Below the pieces are notes generated by a model, which saw only the letters and a program-made list of their open reading frames with translations, had not been told where the DNA came from and searched no databases. A stretch of DNA of 64,000 nt. Origin: Ailanthus altissimus (Eukaryota; Streptophyta; Magnoliopsida; Sapindales; Simaroubaceae). Positions 23,769 to 34,884 of this stretch are shown here, piece by piece; the stretch's first letter is position 1, and every line of letters starts with the position of its first letter. A program made the position numbers and the translations under genes. The stretch lies in the NCBI GenBank assembly GCA_946807835.1, contig OX327702.1, positions 18,042,001-18,106,000 on the forward strand. Direction: 5' to 3'.

Positions 23769-25219
23769 ATTTAGGTAGAAGTTATGCTTCAATTGGTGAG
23801 ACTATGCAGTTTTCTATCTATCTAGTTTCTTTTGTGGTTTTCTTTTCTTTTTAATAGCTATGACTACTTTCTTTCCTTATTTATTTTCCTTTTATAGCTT
23901 AATTGAGTTAGCGTAACATTATCTGATTGCTCTTTTTAATGTTTATTATTCCTCTTTCACTGGTTGAGATGCATTTTACCTCCAGACTCCCAACCACAGC
24001 ATTATAAGTAGAATGTGTATTGACCACCAAATAAACTACCTCTAGACGCTTCTCGGCTACTCCCTTAGTAGTGTGATCACATTGTTAATCGATATCTTTC
24101 CTCTTCTAAATACGATGAGCTCAATATTGCATCCTTAAATGTCTTTTTTTCTCTAATTTCATGCCTTGAAAAAGTCCTAAAATAGGATATCTGCTTCCTC
24201 CGTCAATTAACACCCTATATATTATGATCCTTACTATAGTTATGCTTACTACCAATGGGTTTAAATGTGAAAGTATTAGGTAGGTTAAGTCTTCTCGAGA
24301 AAAGGTGATCTTGCTTAGCTCATGTTTAACTGACATAACTAATGTAGTTATGTTTACAACCTTCGAATTATTCTGCATCTTTGAACTTTGGTTGTGCTTT
24401 TGAATAATGGACTTCATCTTTCACTCCCTCCCTCTCTATTTGGTGGCCTTACATGCAGTACTACTACATAAAACTAGTTTAGTACCATTCTCATAGATAA
24501 CACTTTCATGGATTCTTCAGCTATATCTTTCGTTGTTGCTAGTCCTTTCAATATCATCTTTTAATTCGTTTAATCCTTTGTTTTTTGTTTTTTTTGGATC
24601 CTATGACTCAGTAGAAGCTTCTATGGTAGGGTCACGTTCACTATCTGTCCCCACTTCTGCACTTTCCTTTCCCTCTTTCAAATATAAAAAATTAAACAAT
24701 AATTTGTATATCATATTTAATATTGGAGGTGCTACTTTGTCTATAGCTGCAGGTTCTGTTTTACTCATCTTTATGTCATTTTCTAATTCCATAGGCTTAT
24801 TTGTAACTATCTCCAATTAGAATTGAATAAAATTGGACATTTATCTTGGCCATTTCTTGTCTCTATCACCTCCCCTAGTATAAGGTCACTTGTTGTAACC
24901 TTCTCTTTGAGTGATATGCTTTCTTCCTTCTGTGTTGTCATTGTAAAAGTCTCTTTGGTTATTGCGACTTGATCTTCCTTTTCTCAAATTTACTAGATGG
25001 ACTTCTAGTTAATTACCTCAAACACGGTACCAATAGTAGGGAATCAATATCCTTACGGACTTTCGATAAGCCTACGTAGTGATTTCTATATTGTAGTTTT
25101 CTAACTTATTGAGTTCTTGGTTGAATAGGTTAAGAAAGCTTTTAATTTTCTCGTTCTCCCCATGCTTCATGAAAAATAAATCTGATGTAGACTTTTTTTT
25201 CTAATGATTTTGCATATAT
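23769..25219 (-). pseudogene. Tat-1 gag C-terminus and protease
   Basis: The minus strand at about 25200-25060 gives LFFMKHGENEKIKSFLNLFN, then QELNKLENYNIEI, the end of the Tat gag domain. A charged linker follows. At about 24340-24180 come ITFSREDL, LNPLVVSITI and RVLIDGGS, matching the Tat protease, whose active site is normally D(N/G)GSS; here it reads DGGSR. Stops occur between blocks. The aspartic protease would cut the polyprotein in the particle. The copy lacks the central gag domain, lost or separated by the insertion at 25220-28981. Confidence 0.75.
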
Positions 25220-25676
25220 TGAGTGATGAACTAAGCTATCAATTAATTAAGAAAAATAGAGAGAAAATGCAAAAGGGAGGTAACGGCCAAAGGTGTTGTT
25301 TTATCTAAATTTTTCAATACTATTCCCCCTTTTATAGCCTTTATTTTTCTTTCCAAAAATACCCCCAACTAAACTCAAAATTACAAAAATGCAATTGGTT
25401 AGAAATGGTGGTATTTGATTGGTCCAAAAATTCCAAACACTATTCATAACTAAACTAAATAAAAAATCTAGTTTAAATCTAACTAATTCTAGTAAATTCC
25501 ATTTAACAATGTTGGCAAAATTCTATTGGTCCAAATGTTGGAAAAGTTTTAATAGCATAGGTTTTAATTCCATGCAAACACTTATACCATACTACACTTA
25601 TTCAACCAATCAAATTCTTCCATTTCTTTTGACTAATAAATTCAATCAAAATAAATAACAATTTTGGGGTATTACA
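25220..25676 (-). repeat. Fragment of a chromovirus-like LTR (family L4)
   Basis: Ends at 25676 with GGGGTATTACA, so the minus strand starts TGTAATACCCC, a common start of plant chromovirus (Tekay/Del-type) LTRs. The solo LTR at 57037-59787 ends the same way. The left limit and completeness are unsure; family L2 sequence follows directly on the right. Confidence 0.4.
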
Positions 25677-28600
25677 ATCCCTATCTAACCCATTATACAT
25701 ACATACATTAAGCTACCCTTATATGACTACCTTAAGTTTATTAGTCTCCTAACTCAACAAACTCAAAGCTATGATTTTTACAACCAACATATGGATTAGA
25801 CTCTCCCAAGTACATAACCCAAATTATTTAAATCATCCAATCCATTTTCCAATGAAATTAGAAGTATTAAGTACAAATAAATAAACATAAAATAGTCATT
25901 AACCACATAACAACATCAACACATAGTATTTAATAGCGTTCTATCAAGCCCTAAAACATATAATCTAGCAATACACAGGGAAATATTCAATTACATTCAT
26001 CCAAATGTTCATAATAGTACTCATGTTCAAATCAACACAAAACACAATTACAAACTTAAAATAAATGTAAATGAACTAGAGAGAAAGAAGGAACTAGTTG
26101 GAAAAATCTTGGGAAGCCTTCAATCTTCACTAATCTTGTCCAAATCCAAGCTCCAATGTGTTTCTCTCATTAAAATCCTTTTCTTCTCTCTCTATTTCGT
26201 GCTCTCTTCTCTTTGTTAATGAGGCTTTTAATCTTCTTTTTATAGGCTTCAGAAATGTGCTTCAAAATTAGAGCACAAAGTTAAAAAAAATGAAAATCAG
26301 GTTCTAGCAGCACACGGGCACTACTTTTTGGAGCCTAGGTGCCAAAACCTAGGTGATTTAGCTCTTGGACGCCACTTTTTGGGGTCCAAGGCTGAGCACT
26401 GTAGCATTATATTGTTCATTGGCACTGTTCATCATACTGTAGCTATTATGTTGAGTCTGTGATATATGAGTATATATATAATTTAAAAACTTTACCACAC
26501 GCAGTAGAAGCATGTTAACAAAATACATCCAATTTAACAAATTAAACACATATATCACATATTTGCACATGTATAAATATTATACAAAATTTATACATGA
26601 TGAACAATTGTGCAAAAATAAAACATAAAGCTAATAAAGGTAGCTTTACAAAAACTTCAAGTCCTCTAACAATCTAAGTGAAGAGCTCACTTTAAAGTGT
26701 ATTCTTGAACAATTCTAGCCTATAACGATTTTTGTGGAATTATGGAGCTAGAATGTATCTTTGATTTAGAATTTCCAGCAACATATATTTAAACTCTTTG
26801 AATACTAATATTTGTTTCTAAAATAAAGATAGTATATATTTACATATAACTCTTGTATAATGATTGTGGAAATAATTTTTATAAGATAATTATTTTTGAA
26901 CAACTTTTGTCTAAAATAAATATCTCTTTCTCTATTTTCTTTGATTTATTTTGAGCCGTCCATAAGAGAAGAAGATGAAGAGAAACTTTTTATGTTTTTA
27001 ACACTTGAAAGAACAAAAATCAAAACTCTCACTTGAACGAATTTTTCTCCCAAAAATGAATGAATTCATTTTTCTTTTCAAAATGATGGTTAATAAAAAA
27101 CAAGTGCTTTCTCCACCATCATAATTGTTGGCCACCCACTCAAAATAAATTATCAAGCACTAGATTAATGGCCACTTAACTTAATCTTTACCTAACAAAA
27201 ATAATTACTTTAATTATATTTGGTGATTAAATGGCCAACATTTAGGCCCTTCTTTGTATAAAAAGTACAATTGTCATGATTAATTTATTTTAATATTATC
27301 TAATAATATAAAATTTAATTATTCAAAACAAATTTGAATAAATGCTTTTACTTTACTTGTTTTTACTACCAAGGTTAAATGATAAATTTGAGGTAAAAAT
27401 AATCTGTGGACCAAATTATGCCACTTGTCAACATCCTATTGATTAAAAACTCTTGTTAAATAATTAAGTGATGTACTTAACAATTAAGTATTGACAGATG
27501 CACATCTGAGGGATCCCGAAATAATTATTCAATTTTACTGAAATGTATTAGATCGAATTATTCAATCAAGTCCGCTACCTTAGTGCGCAATAAGTACACT
27601 TCATATTCTGAGACTCCCTAGGTCCACGCCCGATTTGTCATATGGAGGTCCTTCATACGTCTGTGAACGATGTCCCACACACACATTACTGATATTACAA
27701 ATCAGCGCATTGGACCATGCAAGTTGACCTTATAGCATATTCGTATAATCTTTCCACCATTTATATCCTGGAAGAGTAGAGATATAGATCATCACCATCA
27801 AATCTCTATTTGCTCAACTATGAACTTATCTCCAGATTTATATTTTCATAAACAATATCCACAAATACTTTTGTGATATTATGTATCCCTTCGGAATATA
27901 TATTCTGAGGTTTATGCTTGTGGCAAGAAGACTTTCTGAAATATAATCTCGGAGCATCATGATATACAACTCACTCATATGAGCTGATAGATCCCATATC
28001 TATGCACACCGGACTCCATTAGTATCAAACCATACCCAGTAACACCCAGCAGTCATACCATGAAAGGTTTCTGACTATGTTGAACTAAAGTATGATGGAT
28101 CACTCACAAGCCCACTATAGTGCTCAGGTCAAAGAACTACAAATACTACTCAACTTGAAAGACCTTCCATTGATGGATTTATGAGATGTCTATTGGAGGT
28201 CCTCGTGAGTCTGTTCAGTACCCAGTCCTTACTAAATACCTGTATCTCTATACGAGCTTCCACTAAACTCATAGTTTGCTAAGATTAACCATATGTACCA
28301 TCTAGATATAGACATACACTAATATATATTAATGGGTTTCACCGATAGACCCGCATCGATGAAATCAAATTAGAAACATAGTGTTCGAAAACATACTTGC
28401 ATAATGACATTTTTTAGCACCATCTGTAACTTCTTTACAGCTACACCATTACGAATATATTCTTAGGTCTTTGTCCAATTTTAGAAAAGGCTCTAACTCT
28501 TTAGATTTCACTAACTCTTACAACCTGCTAATTGTTAGAACTACTAACTCTTAGTAATTATAACTATTAGCTTTGCTAACTCTTAGCACTGATCTAAACT

Positions 28601-28981
28601 CTTTTAGACTATATATGAACTCCTTCAGATCATATAATGTCTAAAACATAACAAGCATCTTACCATTTAATAATTAATAATATTAACGATTTAATTAGAA
28701 ATGATAATTATATAAATACTATAATTAACTATTTATACGTAATGGGATGGAACGTAAGCACAAATCCCAATAGTAGCTTTTATTGTAGCAATCCACTATA
28801 GTATATTTGATTTTTTTTTTTTTTGCCTTGTTTTCTTTGAATTTTCATTCCAAATAGCTCCACTAACTTAAAACCGAAAAAATAATATTAATACATATAA
28901 AAAAAGCCACATATTCATATATAAAATAAGAAAATATCGGGATAAAAAGGGTATGACATTATATTTAAAATGCTTTTATCA
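25677..28981 (-). repeat. LTR of family L2, split by a solo LTR
   Basis: The parts 25677-26448 and 28773-28981 together match the LTR at 4099-5689. Shared sequence includes the leader-like block at 26090-26280 and the terminal AATGCTTTTATCA. The middle is displaced by the L3 copy at 26449-28772. It lies inside the Tat-1 gag region and ends exactly where gag coding resumes at 28982. The left border is unresolved. Confidence 0.55.
26449..28772 (-). repeat. Solo LTR, family L3 copy 3
   Basis: 2,324 bp from TGTTGAGTCTG to AAATCCCAATA (expected CAACA, so the last bases have mutated). It aligns along its length with copy 6 (54277-56612), including the block 'cccgcatcgatgaaat' and CGTAAGCACAAATCCCAA. 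The flanking stretches GTAGCTATTA and GTAGCTTTTA resemble each other but do not give a plain 5-bp duplication. Confidence 0.75.
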
Positions 28982-31050
28982 GCACACGATCATCTTTTTC
29001 TTGAAATGAAAGATGTATTCCTCTAGGTCTCTCGTTTCATCATACATCTAAAAGTTTGGCATGTGAATTTATGAGGTTTCTTTACTATTCTGATGGATTC
29101 TACAAATGAGTCTTAGTTTGCTTTCTTTACTAGAGATGTTGTATCTTCGATGATTTTAGGCTTCCTAATATTCGCGTACAACTCCCCTAACTTCCTTTAT
29201 GATGGAAGCTCTTATGTCCTATCATCATCCATTTTTCTTATCCTATTCGAGGTTAATGCAATATTTTTATATCTTAAAATTAAGTGCAAGTATACACTAT
29301 TGTAACAAGTAATAAAGAGACTTATAAAGTCGAATGTCAAACCCATAAGGATAATTTTTATTTTCTACCAAGTATTAAAATTATATCTTTCTTGATTATT
29401 TAGAAAAAATCAAATCTTAATTTTGCAATAAATTTAAGTAAAATAAAAGTACAAAAAATAAATGACACAACTAAAATAGAATAAAAAGATAGCAATATAG
29501 AGAAAGCTTAGGGTGAATTACTATCCTTCAATATATTTTCTAAAGATGAATCCTTTTAAGATTTATATCCCTCAATTCTTATTATTGGTCAAGACACTAA
29601 TGTATTCACAAGTCTCTCCCAAAGTCATGCAAGTATATCCTAATTTACCAAATACCTATATTCCTATGGTACTTGTAATAAATTAAGATTTATTAAGAAC
29701 AAGTCTTATTGACCATACATGCCAATTAGGTATATTCCTATCCTAATTCGAAACTTGCATATGCAATATTGAATGTTACTCTACAATCATGCATCAAATC
29801 ATGTAGGTCTAAATACAATGATGCCTCTTTCGAGTTTATCAAAGTATTAACAAATTAATCACAATATTGATCAGATATAATGAAGCATTAAGAACAAATA
29901 ATTTGAATAATAGAGAATTGAGTTCAAATAAATATTAAAAAGATCCAACAATTAAGTTTACATATTGAGTTCAAGTAAGAATCCTAAAAAATAAATTTAG
30001 CTCATGGTAACAAGAGAATTATGGTTGAAAACTAAAATAAACATGATACAACCAAAAGTAAACCAATATAGACGTCAATTTGCAGTTGGTTGATACGCTA
30101 AAGATTCACCAATAATCTCTTACTTCCTTGAATTCTCTTTGCTTCTCTCTCTAAAAATTGCTCTTCTTTAATGTGTTGTGGCTCTACGAGTTCTAAATTG
30201 TGTGCTTTTGAGGTCTGAAATAAGAATCTTTTATATAGGGATTGATTGGAGTCTTGGAATTATATTTCTTTTAGGATTAGAAAAAATTGCACTGTTCACC
30301 ACTGCCACGAACACTGTTCATCACTGGGGCGACAACACTGTAGTAGGGGTACTGTTTACGGAATATTGTTCACTGCGTACTGTTTACTTGGCACTATAGC
30401 GAGATGTCTTGAGAGTTGGGGCGCTGGAATTATCGATAAGACAAAATATTGTTCACCGCTTCAACGATGTACTGTAACAAATTACTGTAGTATTTTATGT
30501 TTTGTCTTGTTTTTCTTAGATTTTCATCCCCAATTGCTCCATTGACTCCAAACCTATAAAATATCAATAAAACATATAAAAAGCTTAATATCCTTATTAA
30601 AATGAGCAATTAATCAAGTTAAGGAATGAAAATAATAGATATAATTTACGTTTATCAGAGGTCTCATCTCTTGTCATTTTATAAGGTACCTCATCTTTTG
30701 CCCTATCGTCTTGCACTTGTCCACACTGAGAACATCTCAATCCGTTCTCTTACTGTTACGTATCTAAAGGAACATCATTTATTTCTCAAACCCTTCTATT
30801 GTTGTTATTATATCTCTTAGTTCTTGGTTCTCATTCCTTGTCTCCTTAATTTATCTGCGGATTTTTATCAACAAGTCCATTATTGCAACGGCAATCTCAT
30901 TTCCTAGGTTTATAGTATTTGAGTTGCTCATATCCCCTCTCTCTATGTTATTTGGTAGTTCTGAAAAGAATGACTGGCTATGTCTTTGTTCTACTACCAT
31001 TTTGGTTAGCTAATAATTATCATATGATTGTTTTCGCTTAAAAAGTTTTC
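28982..31050 (-). pseudogene. Tat-1 gag N-terminus, split by a solo LTR
   Basis: From the primer site leftward, the minus strand gives a start-like stretch (about 31000-30870: QRHSQSFFSEL, MSNSNTINLGNEIAVAIM). Beyond the solo LTR (29254-30657) come SDSFVESIRIVKKPHKF and then, in another frame, a MPNF-MYDETRDLEEYIFHF block (about 29060-28990). The last matches the Tat gag motif in which a YDGTxDPxEH phrase is typical. Gag is the structural protein of the particle. Frame changes and stops make this copy non-functional. Confidence 0.65.
29254..30657 (-). repeat. Solo LTR, family L1
   Basis: 1,404 bp from TAATGCAATAT to CGTTTATCA, flanked by the perfect 5-bp duplication GAGGT (29249-29253 and 30658-30662). 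It aligns end to end with the LTRs at 7946 and 12946. The first dinucleotide has mutated from TG to TA. Confidence 0.9.
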
Positions 31051-31072
31051 AATTTCTCATAGACGGTGTCGT
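31051..31072 (-). other. Tat-1 primer-binding site
   Basis: The minus strand reads GACACCGTCTATGAGAAATT next to the LTR end. This resembles the TGGCGCCGTCTGTGGGAA primer site typical of Tat-like elements, with several changes. Confidence 0.6.
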
Positions 31073-31430
31073 TGAAGCTTCTGAATTTTGAACCTTTGCG
31101 ATCAATTATATTTTTACACTTGCACTACTCCTTTGATTAACAAAAATATCTTTTGTCCTTCTGTAAAAGAAAATACTTCAAGACTTAAGTTAGTGTTTGA
31201 AGAAGAAATGAGTGTTGTATGCAGTGGAGTATATACACGAACAATAATAATTTTCTAAGATTGTATGTAATTCCGTTGAATCAATCAATTGTGAATGGTT
31301 GAATGATTAATTATAAATCAATGAATGAATGATCCTCTCGATGAAAGATTGAATAGTTTTTATAGAGTAGAAATTTTAGTTGTTCCTAATATGCAATATC
31401 ATTGGAGTTCAATTTAATTTAGGCTACCAT
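31073..31430 (-). repeat. Inner part of the Tat-1 5' LTR
   Basis: The LTR edge is set by the primer site, and TGAAGCTTCTG begins at 31073 on the plus strand. On the minus strand it has a TATA-like CTCTATAAAAAC (near 31355). It also has the phrase CAAACACTAACTTAAG with a following TTGAAGTA, which recurs in the second Tat copy at about 42675. The outer LTR border was not found. Confidence 0.55.
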
Positions 31431-33469
31431 TAATACATTTTGTGCCTTTTTTAAATAGATTTTATTTCATTATTAATTAATAAAAGAGTTTAAGTGAAAT
31501 TGTCTACTCTACAATGAAACTAGTTTTCCTGTTGAATTGAAATTTATTAATTAAAATAAAACTTAAATTTGTAATTTGATTCGTTTTCATCTTTCCACTA
31601 TATCCATATCTCATATATGATAAAGGTTACTTGTTTTAGTGGATCTAAAGTTAAATTGGACTTCTTAACTTGAGTTCTTGGGCTCACTTACATGGACAGC
31701 TCCAACTAAAATAAAGAACTCAAAATGCTAACAACGTCGCTCTTTAATTTTTATTATATTCTTTTCTGAGATTTTTTATTTATTTGGTATATACGCATTA
31801 CAAAATAAATGACTCGTCATCATGGTTATCGTCTTCGTCAAACAATTTGTGTTCATATCTTTCATTCCTAACGTTGCTTTAATTTGATAATTTTATCTAA
31901 GAGAGAATTTTATAACTTATCATCTAACGTTGCTTTACATTGTTTGGGAATAAAATTTGAAATTGTGCTATAAACTACTGTGAAGAGGATTCCATATACT
32001 TTCAATTAAAATATTAATATTAATATTTTTTTAGATTAAAAAAATTAAACACAAATAGTTTGATAAAATGCCCAAATAACTTGAAAAGAGATATAATACA
32101 AGTAATTAAATGATTGTTTGGCTGAATTTTTTTACTGCTCAAAAAAATTCTTTTTAAAAAATTTTATAATGTTTTGTTGTAATTGAAAAAAAAATTTAAT
32201 TAAAAAAATATTTTGTCTCAACTTATAAAAATTTAAATTTTGAGTTTTTAAAAATAAAGGTTAGAGGACTTTTTTAAAGTATTATTATCTAAAATATTTT
32301 TATTTTATTTTAAAAGTTTTCTTTTCAATTTTCTTATAGTATAATTTTTTTTAAAAATAAAGTTCATTAAAATAATTCCATTTTTTTTTAAGCTATTAAT
32401 GACAACCAAACAAATAATAATTTTTAAAAAAAAAATCACTTATTAAAAACTCTACAAAATATAAGCTCTACTTGGAAAAAAAAAATTTATACTAATGTAA
32501 ATTCTACTTAAGAAACTTTTACTTAAAAAGCCATACCGAGCCGGCCCTAAAAGCATAACATATTTTACTTGTTATATGAAATTTAACGTTAATAACACCT
32601 GATGCAACGATCCCCACGATTCGGAAGCTGTCTCGCAGCTCACGGCACGTTGTAAATTCGGAATGCCAGCATGAGATATTTGACCTTTTTAGTAAACCCG
32701 ACACCGACCGTCCACCTTCAGTGCATGTAGTTTACTTCTTGTTGTCTTTTTATCAAGCTACACAAAACTAGTTATTATTTGTGTCGGCAAGACGATTCTT
32801 TCACTATTGACTGAAAATTACCCACTTTCTATTCCATCATTTGATTGCTTTTAAAGAGGCATCCGTTAGTCTCCTGCACATGATGATGTAAATGAGCATC
32901 CGAGGTTTAACCTTAAATCAACATAGCAACACGAACATTTCATTCAAAAACCTAAGCTTTACTTGTAAGCAAAAGTTTAACATTGTTGTTTATGATTTAA
33001 TAAATTCCTTCATTATGCGTGATAATATATTTGGTGGGATTAAGATAATGTCGTACAAATTAATTTACAAAGAAATAACTATATTACACAATTACTTGAT
33101 CAAAAATATTAAACAAGTTCATGAAAGTTGAGACCATTTAATAGTTAGCTACTCACACTTACATCTATAAGTCATAGGTTGGAATAGGAGAAGGACGAAG
33201 AAGTTAAAGGGTGAGAGGGCTAAAACGTTAAAGTAAAAAATAATATAGTTAAAGTTTATTTTTATTAGAATTTTAACATTAAATTTAAAATATAAAAATA
33301 TTTTTTTTTTTTTTGAAACACTGATATTACATCATATGACTATTGATATAACAATTAAAAAATTATTAAGATAAAATATTACATTTTTATACTAATGCAT
33401 ACTCTACAAAAGAAAGAAGAATGCATATGTCACATTAGAAAAATATATCTTATAAAAGAGAACACAAAC
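31431..33469. other. Low-copy AT-rich DNA, no gene recognised
   Basis: Runs of A and T, no long open frame and no match to the repeat families elsewhere in the window. The segment 32535-32720 is distinctly richer in G and C and lacks homopolymers, but no conserved protein block or RNA gene could be read in it. Confidence 0.5.
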
Positions 33470-33482
33470 ATAACACATATCT

Positions 33483-33613
33483 AAATATGAGGACTCAGCT
33501 TAATTGGTTGAACTCTTTCAATACTCACATTCTCACCTGGATTCAAACCCTTCCTCCCTCCCAAGTGATACAAAAAATAAAATATGTTATAATTTCTTTT
33601 AAACAAAAAAATT
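33483..33613 (+). mobile_element. tRNA-derived SINE with 13-bp target duplication
   Basis: The 131-bp segment is bracketed by the identical 13-mer ATAACACATATCT (33470-33482 and 33614-33626). Its head resembles a tRNA: an A-box-like TCAGCTTAATTGG (33495-33507) and a B-box-like GGATTCAAACCC (33539-33550), 31 bases apart. These are the internal RNA polymerase III promoter parts. The 3' part is A/T-rich and ends AAACAAAAAAATT. Length, promoter, tail and long duplication all fit a short plant SINE moved by LINE enzymes. Confidence 0.75.
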
Positions 33614-33739
33614 ATAACACATATCTTAAAAAAAAAAAATACATATCCACATTCAAAAAAATACCCTATAAAAAAAAATACAAACTTCATAAAAAGAGAG
33701 AAAAGATAATTCTTAAAAAAGAGAAAATTTATTATATTG

Positions 33740-33895
33740 TCTCTTGAGATTGAACTCCTAATTTCAATAAAAATAAAACAGATTTTTTAAAAAAATAATT
33801 ATATTATCTCAAAATCCGTTGAGATTTAAACCCCTAATTCTATAATTAGTAAGATGTACACTTAATCACTCAATTCAATTATCGTACCCATGAAA
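33740..33895 (-). repeat. Possible second SINE-like remnant
   Basis: On the minus strand, about 33885-33815 contains an AAGTGTACATCTTACTAATT stretch followed by GGGGTTTAAATCTC, which looks like a decayed B box. No clear A box or direct repeat was found, so this is tentative. From 33896 to 34884 nothing else was recognised. Confidence 0.25.
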
Positions 33896-34884
33896 AAATA
33901 TGTACTTTTAAGAGATAAAATTGTAAAAAACTATTATAGAATTTACCAAATTTTAATAAGTTTGGAAGACATGTAGGCGTACTCTTCGATTCCAAGACAG
34001 CTCCTCTTATTTTACAATAATCCAAGCAGCATCCCCACGAGTCCACATGGAACCAGTCGATCCTGAGCCATTCGTTCTCCCCTCTCGGTTTGTCAGAGCA
34101 GTCATCCCACTCCTTTTTTTTTTTTTATTAATTATAATATAAAACTTAAAAAATTTTAAATTAAAAAAACAACTTAAATGGCATAGTTATGTATGTGGGA
34201 ATTCTCTTTGTTGTTTACTTTCATAGATACGAGTTAATCACAATTATTGTCGGATGCACAAATAATTAAGGACCATCCTTTTTTAATTTGGACTATTCGC
34301 AGCTGTTCAAATTGATAGTATTAGTATACTATATTTTTATTTATTTTTATCCTTTTTTTTAAATATATTTTGGTGCATTTATTAAAGAAGAATTGCTAAA
34401 AGTCAATTTAACAATTAGCATTACTTTGTGACGACTGATGTGGGGTACTATTTTAGGACATGGTAACCACTTTAATTGTCCATATACAAAGAGCACTTAA
34501 TTATTGGGCACGGCACTTTCTTTTATTGCAATTATAAAGATATAACATCATTATTCATCCAATAAATAATCATTTATGTCAGATACATTATTTACAAGTA
34601 TCGGATTCCACTTTCTTTTTTAGGTGATTGATGTTTTTTTGTTTATTACAATTATCATGGCCAATGTCTTAGTCCCATAATTCGATTGTCTTGGATACTT
34701 AAACTTGTGAATTGAAACAAAATTATGACAATTTCTCAAACAAAATGTCATGATAATTGCCTTGCATATCCACCCACGTCCCTTTTAACTCAACTCCTGA
34801 AATTTACTCAACTCCTATTAAAATTCTGAAAATCACATTTGTCTTCCTTAAAATCTATAAAAGAAAAAAAAAATTACCTACAAT

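Larger units (their letters stand above)
5690..31430 (-). mobile_element. Tat-lineage Ty3/gypsy retrotransposon (Tat-1), broken and heavily nested
   Basis: Reading the minus strand from right to left gives the order expected for a Tat element. An LTR part (31073 onward) and primer site (31051-31072) come first, then gag (31050-30658, 29253-28982, about 25210-24880), protease (about 24400-24180), reverse transcriptase (about 21600-20640) and RNase H (20503-20234). A second, archaeal-type RNase H (20119-19934), integrase (17420-16255), a tandem repeat (15520-16175) and a coiled-coil ORF on the opposite strand (14950-14393, 7945-5690) follow. The double RNase H is the hallmark of the Tat/Ogre lineage. 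Subtracting the nested elements leaves roughly 10 kb, a normal size for the lineage. The 3' LTR is not visible. Every coding part carries stops or frameshifts. Confidence 0.8.

Noticed and set aside
33481..33747. Lysine-rich and phenylalanine-rich open frames on both strands
   Set aside because: Translation of A/T runs around the SINE; no biological pattern.
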